A DNA stretch of 64,000 bases from Pseudomonas sp. SDI (lineage in GTDB: Bacteria > Pseudomonadota > Gammaproteobacteria > Pseudomonadales > Pseudomonadaceae), in assembly GCF_003105155.1 (NCBI RefSeq), contig NZ_QETK01000024.1, positions 1 through 64,000 of the forward strand. Direction: 5' to 3'. The position numbers were made by a program, and so were the translations under genes. Each line of letters begins with the position of its first letter. Within the stretch, counting starts at the first letter, position 1. Below the pieces are notes generated by a model. It was not told where the DNA came from, ran no database searches, and worked only from the letters and a program-made list of their open reading frames with translations. Positions 46,038 to 55,112 of the stretch are shown here, one piece after another.

Positions 46038-46113
46038 GTCCTGTCTCCTGCAATCGGGTGAACGGCGCGGGCATCGGCTCCGCGCCCGTTGCGAGAACGC
46101 ATGCTGGGCTGGC

Positions 46114-47241
46114 TCATTTGCTTTCCGCCTGCTTGATCGCCAGCACGTCCTTAGGGGTAACCATGTCGCCCTTGTTGTTGCCCCAGGCGTTGCGTTCGTA
46201 GGTGACGACGGCGGCAATGTCGACTTCCGAAAGCTGCTTGCCAAAGGCGGCCATGGCCGTGCCGGGTTTGCCGTGGAAGACGATGCTCAGGTGACCTTCC
46301 TTCGGCCCGGTGGCGATCTTCGAGCCCTTGAGCGCTGGGAACATCGGTGGCAGACCCTGGCCTTCGGCCTGGTGACAGGCGACGCAGGTGGTGTGGTAGA
46401 CCTTGTCGCCGCGTTCCACCAGCTCTTGCAGGGTCCATTCCTTGCTGGTCAGCTCCTTGAGCTTGGCGGCCTCGGCCTTGCGTTCGCCCAGCCAGGTGTC
46501 GTAGTCGGCCTTGGACTTGACCTCGACCACGATCGGCATGAAGCCGTGGTCCTTGCCGCACAGTTCGGTGCACTGACCGCGATAGATGCCGGGCTTCTCG
46601 ACGCGGGTCCAGGCCTCGTTGACGAAGCCGGGAATGGCATCGCGCTTGACCGCAAAGGCCGGCACCCACCAGGAGTGGATAACGTCGGCGGCGGTCACCA
46701 GAAAGCGCACTTTCGCGCCGACCGGCAGCACCAGCGGCTGGTCGACTTCGAGCAGGTAGTGCTCGTCTTTAGGGGCCTTGTTATGAATCTGCTCGGCGGG
46801 GGTGGCAAGGTTGCTGAAGAACTCGACGTCCTGGCCCAGGTACTTGTAGTGCCATTTCCACTGGTAGCCGGTCACCTGGATATCCACGTCCGACTCGCTG
46901 GCATCGTAGATATCGATCAGGGTCTTGGTTGCCGGGATCGCCATCGCCACCAGGATCAGGAACGGTACCACCGTCCACATGATCTCGACCCAGGTATGCT
47001 CATGGAAATGCGCCGGCTGCTGGCCAGTGGAGCGGCGGTGGACGATCATCGACCAGAACATCGCGCCGAATACCACGAGGCCGATCACCACGCAGATCCA
47101 GAAGATGGTCATGTGCAGGTCGAACACGGCGTTGCTGACTTCAGTCGCCCCTGGTGCCATGTTCACCGTCCAGGCGGCTTGCGCCGGCGTGAATAGCGAC
47201 CACAACAGGAGGCCCATCCAGACGTGTGGATGTCGCATCAT
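46114..47241 (-). CDS. ctaC: Cytochrome c oxidase subunit II with fused cytochrome c domain
   Basis: The 375-residue caa3-type subunit II has a signal peptide (about 1-22), two spans (about 42-64 and 90-108), and a cupredoxin domain with CuA ligands H189, C224, C228, H232 and M235 (CTELCGKDHGFM). A C-terminal cytochrome c domain with CVACH (286-290) follows. The fused heme domain lets the enzyme take electrons from soluble cytochromes such as c4. It heads the ctaCD-G-E operon. Also called coxB. Confidence 0.95.
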   Translation of the reverse strand: MMRHPHVWMGLLLWSLFTPAQAAWTVNMAPGATEVSNAVFDLHMTIFWICVVIGLVVFGAMFWSMIVHRRSTGQQPAHFHEHTWVEIMWTVVPFLILVAMAIPATKTLIDIYDASESDVDIQVTGYQWKWHYKYLGQDVEFFSNLATPAEQIHNKAPKDEHYLLEVDQPLVLPVGAKVRFLVTAADVIHSWWVPAFAVKRDAIPGFVNEAWTRVEKPGIYRGQCTELCGKDHGFMPIVVEVKSKADYDTWLGERKAEAAKLKELTSKEWTLQELVERGDKVYHTTCVACHQAEGQGLPPMFPALKGSKIATGPKEGHLSIVFHGKPGTAMAAFGKQLSEVDIAAVVTYERNAWGNNKGDMVTPKDVLAIKQAESK

Positions 47242-47609
47242 TGCGGGTTCCCCTTATCGTTCTTGTTATCCCGGAGGCGTGGACCTACGGCTAAGGGTAC
47301 GGCGTCAAGACGGCGAACTTTGACGACGAGCCCCTGCTGAACAGCAGGTGGGCCTCATCAGCCAATCACTTTCAAAGCGGAGTATAGACAGCGACCCGGA
47401 CCACGCAACGCGCTGCCGAAAATCGCTCATTCAGGGATAAGCCTTACGCTTGAGGCCTTGTAAGACATAGGCGCGGGAGCAATGATGGCACTTCGATATA
47501 GCTTTCGTGCGATTTAGTGCATAGGAGTTATTACAAATGCGTCTTAAGCTTTTGCAGAAGCAGGCTACCTTATGTCTTTCGTTTGTCATCCCTTGTCCTT
47601 GGAGTTGTC
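47242..47609. other. Divergent promoter interval, no gene
   Basis: These 368 nt separate ctaC (-) from the next + gene. The part next to ctaC (47242-47420) is GC-balanced; 47480-47580 is AT-richer with likely -10/-35 sequences for the + gene. I see no supportable coding frame, hairpin terminator or RNA. Confidence 0.6.
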
Positions 47610-48257
47610 ATGAACATCGCCGCAGTGCGCGATCAAATCACCAAAGCCCACGAGCATGAAGCCAGCCATGGCCAGTTGAAAGCGCAACTCGCGCAGCAAT
47701 TGCCGCACTTGCACCCTACGATTCAGTTGCCGGAAAAGGACGCCCAGGGCACGTTGGCCCGCTTTGTTGCCGCTTATATCGATCAGGTCCCGGAGATGCT
47801 CGAGGCTGCCCATGAGGTGGCGCTTGAAGCCGGTATCGAGTCGCAGATCAAACCCGTACTGAAGATCGCCGAAGCCTATTTCCTCCAGCCCCCGGACATC
47901 ATGAATGGTCATGTCGGCCTGGAGAGCCTGCTGGACGAAGCGTACCTGGCGCATCGGCTGGTCGAGGAAGTCAACGACCTGTACATCAAGCATTTCCAGC
48001 AGCCATTGATTCCGCTGGACACGACCCTGGCTAACCTGATCGCCCATCAGTTGATCGGCGAGGCCTTTGCCAACCAGCTGGACGAAGTGGTGCACCACTC
48101 GGTGGACAGTATGCTCAATGAAGAGAGTTTTGCCCTGGAGTCGGTGGAAGCCTACCGCGACAAACTGACCAGCCCGGACACCGGGGCGGCGTGGAAGCGC
48201 TGGCCGTGCCTGTCGCGGCAGCTGGGGGTCGGATTGGAGCTGGATCAGCCGGCGTAA
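47610..48257 (+). CDS. All-helical cytosolic protein, unknown family
   Basis: The 215-residue protein from ATG 47610 (GGAG upstream) has no signal or span. It is alpha-helical and acidic, with QITKAHEHEASHGQLKAQLA at the start, a central region FLQPPDIMNGHVGLESLLDE followed by AYLAHRLVEEVNDLYIKHF, and LIAHQLIGEAFANQLDEVVHHSV. Histidine and acidic residues at helical spacing could suggest a metal or phosphate-binding bundle, but this is speculation. I know it only as a hypothetical protein found next to the oxidase genes. Confidence 0.8.
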   Translation: MNIAAVRDQITKAHEHEASHGQLKAQLAQQLPHLHPTIQLPEKDAQGTLARFVAAYIDQVPEMLEAAHEVALEAGIESQIKPVLKIAEAYFLQPPDIMNGHVGLESLLDEAYLAHRLVEEVNDLYIKHFQQPLIPLDTTLANLIAHQLIGEAFANQLDEVVHHSVDSMLNEESFALESVEAYRDKLTSPDTGAAWKRWPCLSRQLGVGLELDQPA

Positions 48258-48270
48258 ACGTTCAAAGAAC

Positions 48271-48334
48271 ATCGCGGGACGAGCCCGCTCCCACAGGCGT
48301 TGCGGAGCCCTTGTGGGAGCGGGCTCGGCCTGCG
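48271..48334. repeat. REP pair in inverted orientation (BIME-like)
   Basis: CGCGGGACGAGCCCGCTCCC (48273-48292) and an inverted copy ending GGGCTCGGCCTGCG (48321-48334) frame a short spacer, between convergent genes. Confidence 0.85.
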
Positions 48335-48420
48335 CTAGCCTCACCAGCGGCCTAACCTCATGCCCCAACGCCTACCGTAGTACGCACCCACCCCTCGGTG
48401 ATGTTCAGGAAGCGTCAGGG

Positions 48421-49143
48421 CTAGTAGCGGCCCTTCGGCGTAGCGCAGGGAATCGGCTGGCCAGCCGTCAGCGGCAGGAAGGCGTCACTGACCGCGTCAT
48501 AGGCGGTGATTTCGCTGGTTTCGATGTCGTAGATCCAGCCGTGGATATACAACTGGCCAGCTGCCAGGCGCGAGGCAACCGAAGGATGAGTGCGCAAGTG
48601 CTGCAACTGGGCGATGACGTTTTCCTTGGTCAGCACCTGCATGCTGGCGTGCTCGTCGCTGCAATGGCAGTTGTCTTCCACCACGGTACGGGCGACTTCG
48701 GCATGGCGTAGCCAGGCGCGTACGGTCGGCATCTTCTCCAGCGTGTGCGGATTGAGTACCGCGCGCATGGCGCCGCAATCCGAGTGCCCACAGACGATGA
48801 TGTGCTGCACACCCAAGGCCAGTACGGCGTACTCGATGGCAGTGGAAACGCCGCCGTTCATCTGCCCATAGGGCGGCACCACGTTACCGACGTTACGGGT
48901 CACGAACAGGTCGCCTGGCGAGCTGTTGGTGATCAGTTCGGGAACGATGCGCGAGTCGGCGCACGTAATGAACATCGCCCGTGGGGTTTGCGCAGTGGCG
49001 AGTTTCTTGAACAGCTCTTCCTGCTGCGGGAAGACTTCATGGTGAAAATGCAAAAAGCCGTCGACGATATGCTTCAACGCGGCATCGGCACTCTCGGCTG
49101 CAACAGCCGGGCCGGTCGGAGAGGGTTCTTTTTCTTCTGGCAT
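48421..49143 (-). CDS. Beta-class carbonic anhydrase
   Basis: The 240-residue enzyme carries all zinc and catalytic residues of the beta class: C61 and D63 with R65 (CADSR), H120 and C123 (CGHSDCGAM). It interconverts CO2 and bicarbonate in the cytosol. The first 20 residues are acidic and disordered. In some Pseudomonas a SulP transporter gene follows; here none does, and the helical gene converges instead. A 240-nt gap upstream (49144-49383) contains no gene I can support. Confidence 0.93.
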   Translation of the reverse strand: MPEEKEPSPTGPAVAAESADAALKHIVDGFLHFHHEVFPQQEELFKKLATAQTPRAMFITCADSRIVPELITNSSPGDLFVTRNVGNVVPPYGQMNGGVSTAIEYAVLALGVQHIIVCGHSDCGAMRAVLNPHTLEKMPTVRAWLRHAEVARTVVEDNCHCSDEHASMQVLTKENVIAQLQHLRTHPSVASRLAAGQLYIHGWIYDIETSEITAYDAVSDAFLPLTAGQPIPCATPKGRY

Positions 49144-49383
49144 GATTCATCCTCTATGACGGTTCGAAAGTAGATCCATATTACCGGTAACGGTTCAGGC
49201 ATCGCTTGTTGGATGACGGACGCGCTGCATAGATCACAGTCGCGCTGGATTGAGCGCTGAAACTAGCGTGCGACACTGCGCCGAAACTGCATCAGAAGGC
49301 TCTAGAACGGGCTTTCCGGTTTCTTTGAAGTGGATTCTGGATACTAGCAAAAAAACACTAATAGCCACTATCGAGTACTTGTT

Positions 49384-50442
49384 TCAGAGCAGCGAAAGCT
49401 GCTGCCCGGGCGGACAAAATGCAGTGCAATCAAGGGCATAATCCTCGCGCTGGTTGAGCCCCAGGCGGCGCACGGCTTTACTGAAACGCTGCGCCAGCAG
49501 GTCGGCAAACACACCTTCGCCACGCATGCGGCTGCCAAAGCGGCTGTCGTAGATTTCCCCGCCGCGGCTCTGGCGGATCAGGCTCAGCACATGATTGGCG
49601 CGTTGCGGGTAGTGATCGTGCAGCCACTGCTCGAACAGTGGCGCCACCTCCAGCGGCAGGCGCAGCAGCATGTACCCGGCATTCAGTGCACCGGCGGCGC
49701 TGGCGGCCTCCAGCAACTGTTCCAGCTCGCTGTCGTTGATCATCGGGATCATCGGCGAGCACAGCACGCCCACCGGAATCCCCGCCTCGCGCATCACCCG
49801 GATCGCCCGCAAGCGCGCCTTGGGCGCCGCTGCACGGGGTTCGAGCGTGCGCTTGAGTTCGTCGTCGAGGGTGGTCAGGCTGATCATCACCGACACCAGC
49901 CGTTGCTTGGCCAACTCGCTGAGCAGGTCGAGATCGCGCAGGATCAGCGCCCCCTTGGTGATGAGGGTGACCGGATGCCGATAGCGCAGCAGCACTTCCA
50001 GCAAACGGCGGGTGAGCAGTTGCTCGCGCTCGATGGGCTGGTAGGGGTCGGTGTTCGAACCAAGGTTGATCGGCGCACAGACGTAGCCGGGCTTCGACAG
50101 TTGCTGCTCCAGCACCTCGGCCGCGTTGGTCTTGGCGATCAGCTTGGTTTCGAAATCGAGGCCCGGCGAGAGATCCCAGTAGGCATGGCTGGGCCGCGCG
50201 TAGCAGTAGATGCAGCCATGCTCGCAACCGCGATAGGGGTTGATCGAGCGGTCGAAGGGCAGGTCGGGCGAGCTGTTGCGGGTGATGATGGTCTTCGCGC
50301 TTTCCAGCCGTACCTCGGTGCCCTGGGTCAGCGGGGCTTCCTGGTACCAGCCATCGTCTTCGGCCAGCGAGCGGTTCGGCGCGAAGCGGTTGTGTGGATT
50401 GTGCGCGGTACCACGACCGCGCACGGGAGGGGGGGTGACCAT
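49384..50442 (-). CDS. PA0069-family radical SAM protein
   Basis: The 352-residue protein has the radical SAM cluster motif CEHGCIYCYARP (CxxxCxxC, near residue 62), NLGSNTDPYQPIE and LITKGALILRDLDLL, typical of the SplB-related PA0069 family. C-terminal cysteines occur in DCTAFCPPG. Spore photoproduct lyase, a distant relative, repairs DNA, and a LexA-type box sits directly ahead of the gene, so a DNA-damage role is a reasonable inference; the reaction is unknown. ATG 50442 follows AGAGGTG. No upstream extension fits well. Confidence 0.88.
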   Translation of the reverse strand: MVTPPPVRGRGTAHNPHNRFAPNRSLAEDDGWYQEAPLTQGTEVRLESAKTIITRNSSPDLPFDRSINPYRGCEHGCIYCYARPSHAYWDLSPGLDFETKLIAKTNAAEVLEQQLSKPGYVCAPINLGSNTDPYQPIEREQLLTRRLLEVLLRYRHPVTLITKGALILRDLDLLSELAKQRLVSVMISLTTLDDELKRTLEPRAAAPKARLRAIRVMREAGIPVGVLCSPMIPMINDSELEQLLEAASAAGALNAGYMLLRLPLEVAPLFEQWLHDHYPQRANHVLSLIRQSRGGEIYDSRFGSRMRGEGVFADLLAQRFSKAVRRLGLNQREDYALDCTAFCPPGQQLSLL

Positions 50443-50456
50443 GAGGAGCACCTCTA

Positions 50457-50476
50457 TACTGGATAAATATACAGTA
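50457..50476 (-). promoter_or_regulatory. LexA (SOS) box ahead of the radical SAM gene
   Basis: TACTGGATAAATATACAGTA has perfect TACTG/CAGTA arms, fits the CTG-N10-CAG LexA rule and is AT-rich inside. It lies 15-34 nt upstream of the ATG, where it would overlap the promoter. P. aeruginosa PA0069 is, as I recall, a LexA-regulon member. Confidence 0.8.
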
Positions 50477-50526
50477 TAAGAATGCTCGGCGCAGCGCCAG
50501 TCGAGGCGACGAACTACCACCCAGGG

Positions 50527-51030
50527 TCACTTCACCCTGACCAGCAGAAACTCGCACTCCTCGCCCAGTTCAACGTTCAGGTAATGAAACACCCCCGGCT
50601 CGTAGTGAGGCCGATCGGGCAGCGCCTTGACCGTGTGGCCGCGATGGTCGCGCCAGCGGCACATCAGGCCCTTTTCGGTCCATTTCAGCGGTTCGAGTTT
50701 CCAGAAATCCGTGACCTCAGCGTTGTAGTAGAGCCCCAGGTAACCATTGCGGCTGATACCGAGCTTCTTCTGCGCGTCCTTGCCGGTGCCGCCGATGTTG
50801 AAGTGCAGACGCTCTGCCGTCTGCGCAATACAGGTGAAGGCCAGCGCTGGCGGCCGCTTGTCGCCGCCGACCTGCAGCCAGTCATCCTCCGGGACCACGC
50901 CGCCGTGGAACTTGTCGCTGTAACGGCTCAGGCGCAGCGGTATTTCGCGGCCATCCTTGAGCAGGTAGATCAGACCTTCGAGCCGCTCGATCTGTTCGGC
51001 ATACGGGGTTGGGGTTTGCGGGTCGTCCAT
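50527..51030 (-). CDS. Hypothetical protein, unknown family
   Basis: The 167-residue protein from ATG 51030 follows AGGAGTGCC. No signal or membrane span. It begins DDPQTPTPYAEQIERLEGLI, then beta-rich sequence (GREIPLRLSRYSDKFHGGVV, LGISRNGYLGLYYNAEVTDF, FHYLNVELGEECEFLLVRV) suggestive of an all-beta domain. I do not recognise it. It precedes the SOS-boxed radical SAM gene on the same strand by 84 nt, but that gene appears to have its own promoter. Confidence 0.75.
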   Translation of the reverse strand: MDDPQTPTPYAEQIERLEGLIYLLKDGREIPLRLSRYSDKFHGGVVPEDDWLQVGGDKRPPALAFTCIAQTAERLHFNIGGTGKDAQKKLGISRNGYLGLYYNAEVTDFWKLEPLKWTEKGLMCRWRDHRGHTVKALPDRPHYEPGVFHYLNVELGEECEFLLVRVK

Positions 51031-51126
51031 GGGCACTCCTGGTGCGTTGGCTGTTCGGGTTGCTCACGCTAGAAGCCTGGCCTGCCGGCGTTAAGGCCGA
51101 AGGCCTTCTCGGCGGGCGACGACTGC

Positions 51127-53124
51127 TCAGCCGGCGTCATGCCAGCTGAGGAACGGTTCGAGGCTAACCGGCCGCCCGCGAAACGCGATGAAGCCCTCAG
51201 ACAACGGGCGCAAGGTGCCCGGCGCGAAGATCGCCTGCTCGAACGCCTTGCCCGTGGCGCGGTTGCTCAAGCCTTCCTGCTCGAATCGCTCGAAAGCATC
51301 CAGCGCATGCACCCGCGACCACAGGTAGCAGTAGTAGCCCGCCTCATAGCCGGTAACCAGATGATCCAACGCACTGGCCGGCCGCTCGAAGTCAGCCAAT
51401 GGCCACGGCAGCACGCTGTTGTACACCGCCTCGGCGAGCGCGCGGACACCCTCGGCAGGCGCCTGCTGGTGCAGGCGCAGATCGAACAGCGAGGCCGCCA
51501 ACTCGCGCGCCAGGCGCAGGCACTCCTGCTGCCGCCGGTTTTTCAGGAAGCCTTCCAGACGCGTTTGCGACACGGCTTCGCCATGCTGGTAATGGGCGCT
51601 GATGCTCGCCAGCCAGGGCGCCGACCAGGCCCAGCGCTCCAGGGTTTCGGCGGGAAACTCCGAGCCGTCCTCGCCCAGGCGCTCCAGGCGAGTGAGGCTG
51701 TACTCGCTGTGGCTGACGAGAAATTGATGCAGACAATGGCCGAACTCGTGGAGCAACTTGCGCAGTTCCAGATGGCTGACCAACGCCGGCTCCCCCTCCG
51801 GCGGCTGGCGCACCGTGCAGATCAGCACGGCGGCAGCCTTGTGGAAAACCCCTTCGGCATCGCTGTGCCGGTTCCACATGCGCAGGGTCCAGACAGCATC
51901 GTCCTTGTGCTGCCGACCCAGCGCATCGATGTACAGGTAGCCAAGCAGGGCATGGTCCTGCGACACCTCGTAAACCTGCACATCGGCATGCCAGGTCGGC
52001 AGTTCCGGGTTGTGGACAATGTCCACGGCAAACAGCTGCCGCGCCAGCGCCAGCATGGCCTGCAGCACGCCATGAAGTGGAAAGAAGGTGCGGAACTGCT
52101 CGGCCGACACGCCTGCCGAGCGCTGGTTTGCGGCGCGCAGCTGGTAGGCGACGTCCCAGGGCTGCAGGGCGCCGCCATTCAGCGCTTCCAGACGCTGACG
52201 CAAGCGCGTGAACAGCGGTCGGGCCTGGGTGAGCAACTGGTCGAGGAACTGCTGTACCTGAGCCACCGAGTCGGCGGTTTTACGCTCCACGCTGAGGTCG
52301 GCGAAGCTGGCGAACGAGAGGATCTGCGCCTTCTCATGGCGCAGGGTGGCGAGGGTGTGCAGTACCACGGCGTTGTCCGGCCCCGGGTCCAGTTCGCTGG
52401 CGCGGGCATGGAAAGCGCGGTACACCTCCTCGCGCAAGGTGCGGTCTTCGGCGTATTCCAGCACGGCCTGGCAGGTATCTTCGCGCAGCGGAATCAGCCA
52501 GCCCTCGCGGCCTTCGGCAGCGGCCAGTTGCGCCATCGCCGCCAGCTCCAGCGCTGGCACACCAGCCATGCGCCGAGGGTCGCTGACCGCAAGGGTGCGT
52601 TGCGCTGCCACACCGAGGTTGGCACCAAAGGCGCCCTCCAGGACGAGGATGCGGGCCTTCAAGTCGGCCAGCCGTTCGCGTTCGGCGGGCGACAGGGTGC
52701 CGCAACTGATCCGAAAGCTGTGCCGCAACTGCGCCAGGACCGCCTTGCGCTCGACGCTCAGGTTCTGCCCGTGGGTACTGGCAGCAAGGCGGTCGTAGAG
52801 CGCGTAGAGCTCGACGTTCTGCTCTTTTTCCACACGGTAGATTTCGCTCAGGAAATAGCATTCGTGCACCGCCTCGCTCCAGGGTGAGCCCCGGTTGGCC
52901 AGCGGGATGATCGCGCAGAGGACGCGGTTCAGGCGTGCATCGAGGGCGTCGACCGCCTTGACCAGGTCGTCCCAGGTCGGCAGGTGTGCCTGGCTGGCGA
53001 CGATGCGCTGCAAGGCCTGGCGGTTGGCGGCAATGACCTGGCCGATGGCCGGCAGCAGGTGCTCGATGCGCAGTTGGTCGTAAGGGGCAAGTTCGAAGGG
53101 TTGCAGCAGGGGGTTGTCGCTCAT
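51127..53124 (-). CDS. M3-family oligopeptidase, PrlC paralog
   Basis: The 665-residue protein is of the thimet oligopeptidase (M3A) type with zinc motif HEFGHCLHQ (HEFGH 459-463) and downstream SEFPAETLERWAW-type glutamate region. N-terminus (NPLLQPFELAPYDQLRIEHL) resembles PrlC, and the true prlC is at 61665, so this is a second, diverged copy. Probably a cytosolic peptidase degrading short peptides. ATG 53124 has AGGAG. Its proximity to the downstream-oriented biosynthetic cluster may be coincidental. Confidence 0.9.
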   Translation of the reverse strand: MSDNPLLQPFELAPYDQLRIEHLLPAIGQVIAANRQALQRIVASQAHLPTWDDLVKAVDALDARLNRVLCAIIPLANRGSPWSEAVHECYFLSEIYRVEKEQNVELYALYDRLAASTHGQNLSVERKAVLAQLRHSFRISCGTLSPAERERLADLKARILVLEGAFGANLGVAAQRTLAVSDPRRMAGVPALELAAMAQLAAAEGREGWLIPLREDTCQAVLEYAEDRTLREEVYRAFHARASELDPGPDNAVVLHTLATLRHEKAQILSFASFADLSVERKTADSVAQVQQFLDQLLTQARPLFTRLRQRLEALNGGALQPWDVAYQLRAANQRSAGVSAEQFRTFFPLHGVLQAMLALARQLFAVDIVHNPELPTWHADVQVYEVSQDHALLGYLYIDALGRQHKDDAVWTLRMWNRHSDAEGVFHKAAAVLICTVRQPPEGEPALVSHLELRKLLHEFGHCLHQFLVSHSEYSLTRLERLGEDGSEFPAETLERWAWSAPWLASISAHYQHGEAVSQTRLEGFLKNRRQQECLRLARELAASLFDLRLHQQAPAEGVRALAEAVYNSVLPWPLADFERPASALDHLVTGYEAGYYCYLWSRVHALDAFERFEQEGLSNRATGKAFEQAIFAPGTLRPLSEGFIAFRGRPVSLEPFLSWHDAG

Positions 53125-53210
53125 GGGGGACTCCTGACGTGATGAAGGGCGCGTCACTTTCAGGATTTGTGCGTGGGGCTGGGGGCTAGCTATCTAGCAC
53201 CGCCAAAACG

Positions 53211-53237
53211 CATCGCGGAACGACTCGTCCCGCGATG
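53211..53237. terminator. REP-type hairpin at the end of the MFS gene
   Basis: CATCGCGGAACGA pairs with TCGTCCCGCGATG (one mismatch, 1-nt loop), 8 nt after the MFS stop on the - strand. It likely ends the 53245-58608 operon. Confidence 0.65.
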
Positions 53238-53244
53238 CGATCCG

Positions 53245-54435
53245 TCAGGTCAACGCATGCCGATAGGCCTGCTGCATGCGCACGAAGCCCACCAGCGACA
53301 GCGCCAGCAGCGCCGCAAAGATCCCGGCAATCTGCCAGTTGCTCTCACTCGGCACATAGCTCGCCAGCCCCGAGGCAATCGAACCGAACACCAGCATCAG
53401 GCAGCCCTGCAGGCTTGCCGCCACCCCGGCGCGGTCCGGGAACAGCGACATCGAACGGGCCATGGCGTTGGAGAAGATGAAGCCCTGGCCAAAGGCAACG
53501 ATCATCACCCCCAGCAACGCGCTCCACAGGGTCAGCTCCAGCGGCGTCACCAGCATCACCGCGATCCCCAGCACGAACAGCGCCACCCCGGATTTCATCA
53601 ATTGCTCGCTGGCCACCCGCTTGATCAGGGCACGATTGAGCAGGGTACCGCTGAGGTAGCACACGCCCACGCCCAACGCCGTCGAGCCGAAGAACGAAGC
53701 GCTGTAGCCAAGCTTGTCCTGAACGATGTACGGGCCGATCACGTTCCACATCAGAAAGGCCGAGAAGCTGCCGCCGATGATGATCACCGAAGACATGAAG
53801 CGCACGTCGGTGATCACCGACCTGTAGCCTCGGATGGTTTGCGCGGCGGTGCGCTTCTTCTCCGGTGTCAGCGACTCGCGCAGCCCGCCCAGCACAAAAC
53901 CGAGCACAGCCAGCCCATACAGGCTGTAGAGCACGAAGTTGTAGCGCCAGCCGAGCCATTCCTCGACCTTGCCGCCAATGAACGGCGCGATCACCGGGCC
54001 CAGACCGAAGGCCAGGCTCAGGTAGATGATCGCCACGCCGAAGCGTTCACCCTTGATGTTGTCGACCAGCAGCGCACGCGCCACCACCTGGCACGAACCG
54101 ATGGCGAAGCCTTGCAGCGCTCGCGCCAGCAACAGCATCTCGATGGAGGTGGAGAAGGTCGCCAGCAGGCTGCCGGCAATGAACATCAGCAGGCCGAGAA
54201 TCACCGCCGACTTGCGCCCACGGGAGTCGGCCATGATGCCGAAGAACAGTTGGCCGATGGCATAGCTGATCAACGTGATGGTGATGGTGTTCTGCATCAG
54301 GCTGGGGCTGGCCGCCAGCTCACGGCCAATGGAAGGAATGCTCGGTGCATAGAGGTCGATGGCAATGCCGCCGACACTGTTGATGAACGGGGCAAGAAAC
54401 ACGATGAAGTTTTCGTAGCGCTTGTTTTGCGACAT
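53245..54435 (-). CDS. Bcr/CflA-type MFS efflux transporter
   Basis: The 396-residue transporter has 12 spans and the drug:H+ antiporter signatures FGIMADSRGRKSAVILG (motif A) near residue 62 and LSLAFGLGPVIAPFIGGKV (motif C) near 150. It begins with IAIDLYAPSIPSIGREL as Bcr/CflA family members do. Lying 58 nt after the hemolysin-family gene on the same strand, it may export the product of the cluster or confer self-protection. Confidence 0.85.
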   Translation of the reverse strand: MSQNKRYENFIVFLAPFINSVGGIAIDLYAPSIPSIGRELAASPSLMQNTITITLISYAIGQLFFGIMADSRGRKSAVILGLLMFIAGSLLATFSTSIEMLLLARALQGFAIGSCQVVARALLVDNIKGERFGVAIIYLSLAFGLGPVIAPFIGGKVEEWLGWRYNFVLYSLYGLAVLGFVLGGLRESLTPEKKRTAAQTIRGYRSVITDVRFMSSVIIIGGSFSAFLMWNVIGPYIVQDKLGYSASFFGSTALGVGVCYLSGTLLNRALIKRVASEQLMKSGVALFVLGIAVMLVTPLELTLWSALLGVMIVAFGQGFIFSNAMARSMSLFPDRAGVAASLQGCLMLVFGSIASGLASYVPSESNWQIAGIFAALLALSLVGFVRMQQAYRHALT

Positions 54436-54493
54436 AAGGTCACCAGGCGTCTGGAGAGCAGGGCCGGCACCTGGCCGACCCTGCCCGTTTTTA

Positions 54494-55102
54494 TTAGGCG
54501 CTGGCCGCGAAGGCCAGCCCGGTGTTTGCGACGGGCCGTGCCACCGCCATCCACGGGTTGCGCTGCTGGTCCACCACCTCGGTGCCAAGGCTGAACACCA
54601 CCACGCGCGGGTCGTGGTCGTAGTAGCTGCCCCAGTCCACCTCAGCCGTCTGCACCCGGTGCAACTGCGCCGGGCCGTGGTCGGCGAAGTCGACGATCAG
54701 CGGGCGCAACAGCTCGCGGACCTTTTCTGTCGCGGTCATCACCACCAGCTGATAGTTCTGCAAGGCCAGGGTGCGCAGCAGCTTGGAGAGCAGGAAGCGC
54801 CCGGCACCCGGCTGGAACGCCGAGAAGGCACCGATTTCGAGGATCTGCGCGCGCTCGACGCCATATAGCTCGTCCAGGCCTTTATCCAGGTAACGCTCGC
54901 TGAACAGCTGGCCGCTGTCGCCGTAGGTCAGGCCGGCGCAGGCGTAGCCGGGCGCGGCGCCGTCCTGCCCGGTAAGGCAGACGAACTGATCGGGACGCGG
55001 CAGCGGGTTGGCGTCGAAGTGCGTCAGGTAGTGGCTGCGCACGGTCTCTTGCAACAAGCGGTAGCCAGGGCGGCCTGGGTAGAAGCTGCGGACGATATAC
55101 AT
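54494..55102 (-). CDS. Thermostable-hemolysin-family protein
   Basis: The 202-residue protein matches the thermostable hemolysin family (first known from Vibrio). No signal peptide. The middle reads LEIGAFSAFQPGAGRFLLSK then LLRTLALQNYQLVVMTATEK, an E-x-G/R-F...GAG-like strand-helix pattern reminiscent of GNAT/autoinducer-synthase folds, so an acyltransferase role is more plausible than pore formation (inference). It starts 10 nt after the ligase stop, strongly suggesting joint function. Confidence 0.8.
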   Translation of the reverse strand: MYIVRSFYPGRPGYRLLQETVRSHYLTHFDANPLPRPDQFVCLTGQDGAAPGYACAGLTYGDSGQLFSERYLDKGLDELYGVERAQILEIGAFSAFQPGAGRFLLSKLLRTLALQNYQLVVMTATEKVRELLRPLIVDFADHGPAQLHRVQTAEVDWGSYYDHDPRVVVFSLGTEVVDQQRNPWMAVARPVANTGLAFAASA

Positions 55103-55112
55103 GGGGCGATCC

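Noticed and set aside
44445..46244. Longer 599-codon start for ctaD
   Set aside because: The extra 69 residues are not protein-like and overlap the ctaC 3' end; MSAVIDDHGH at 46037 has a good ribosome site.
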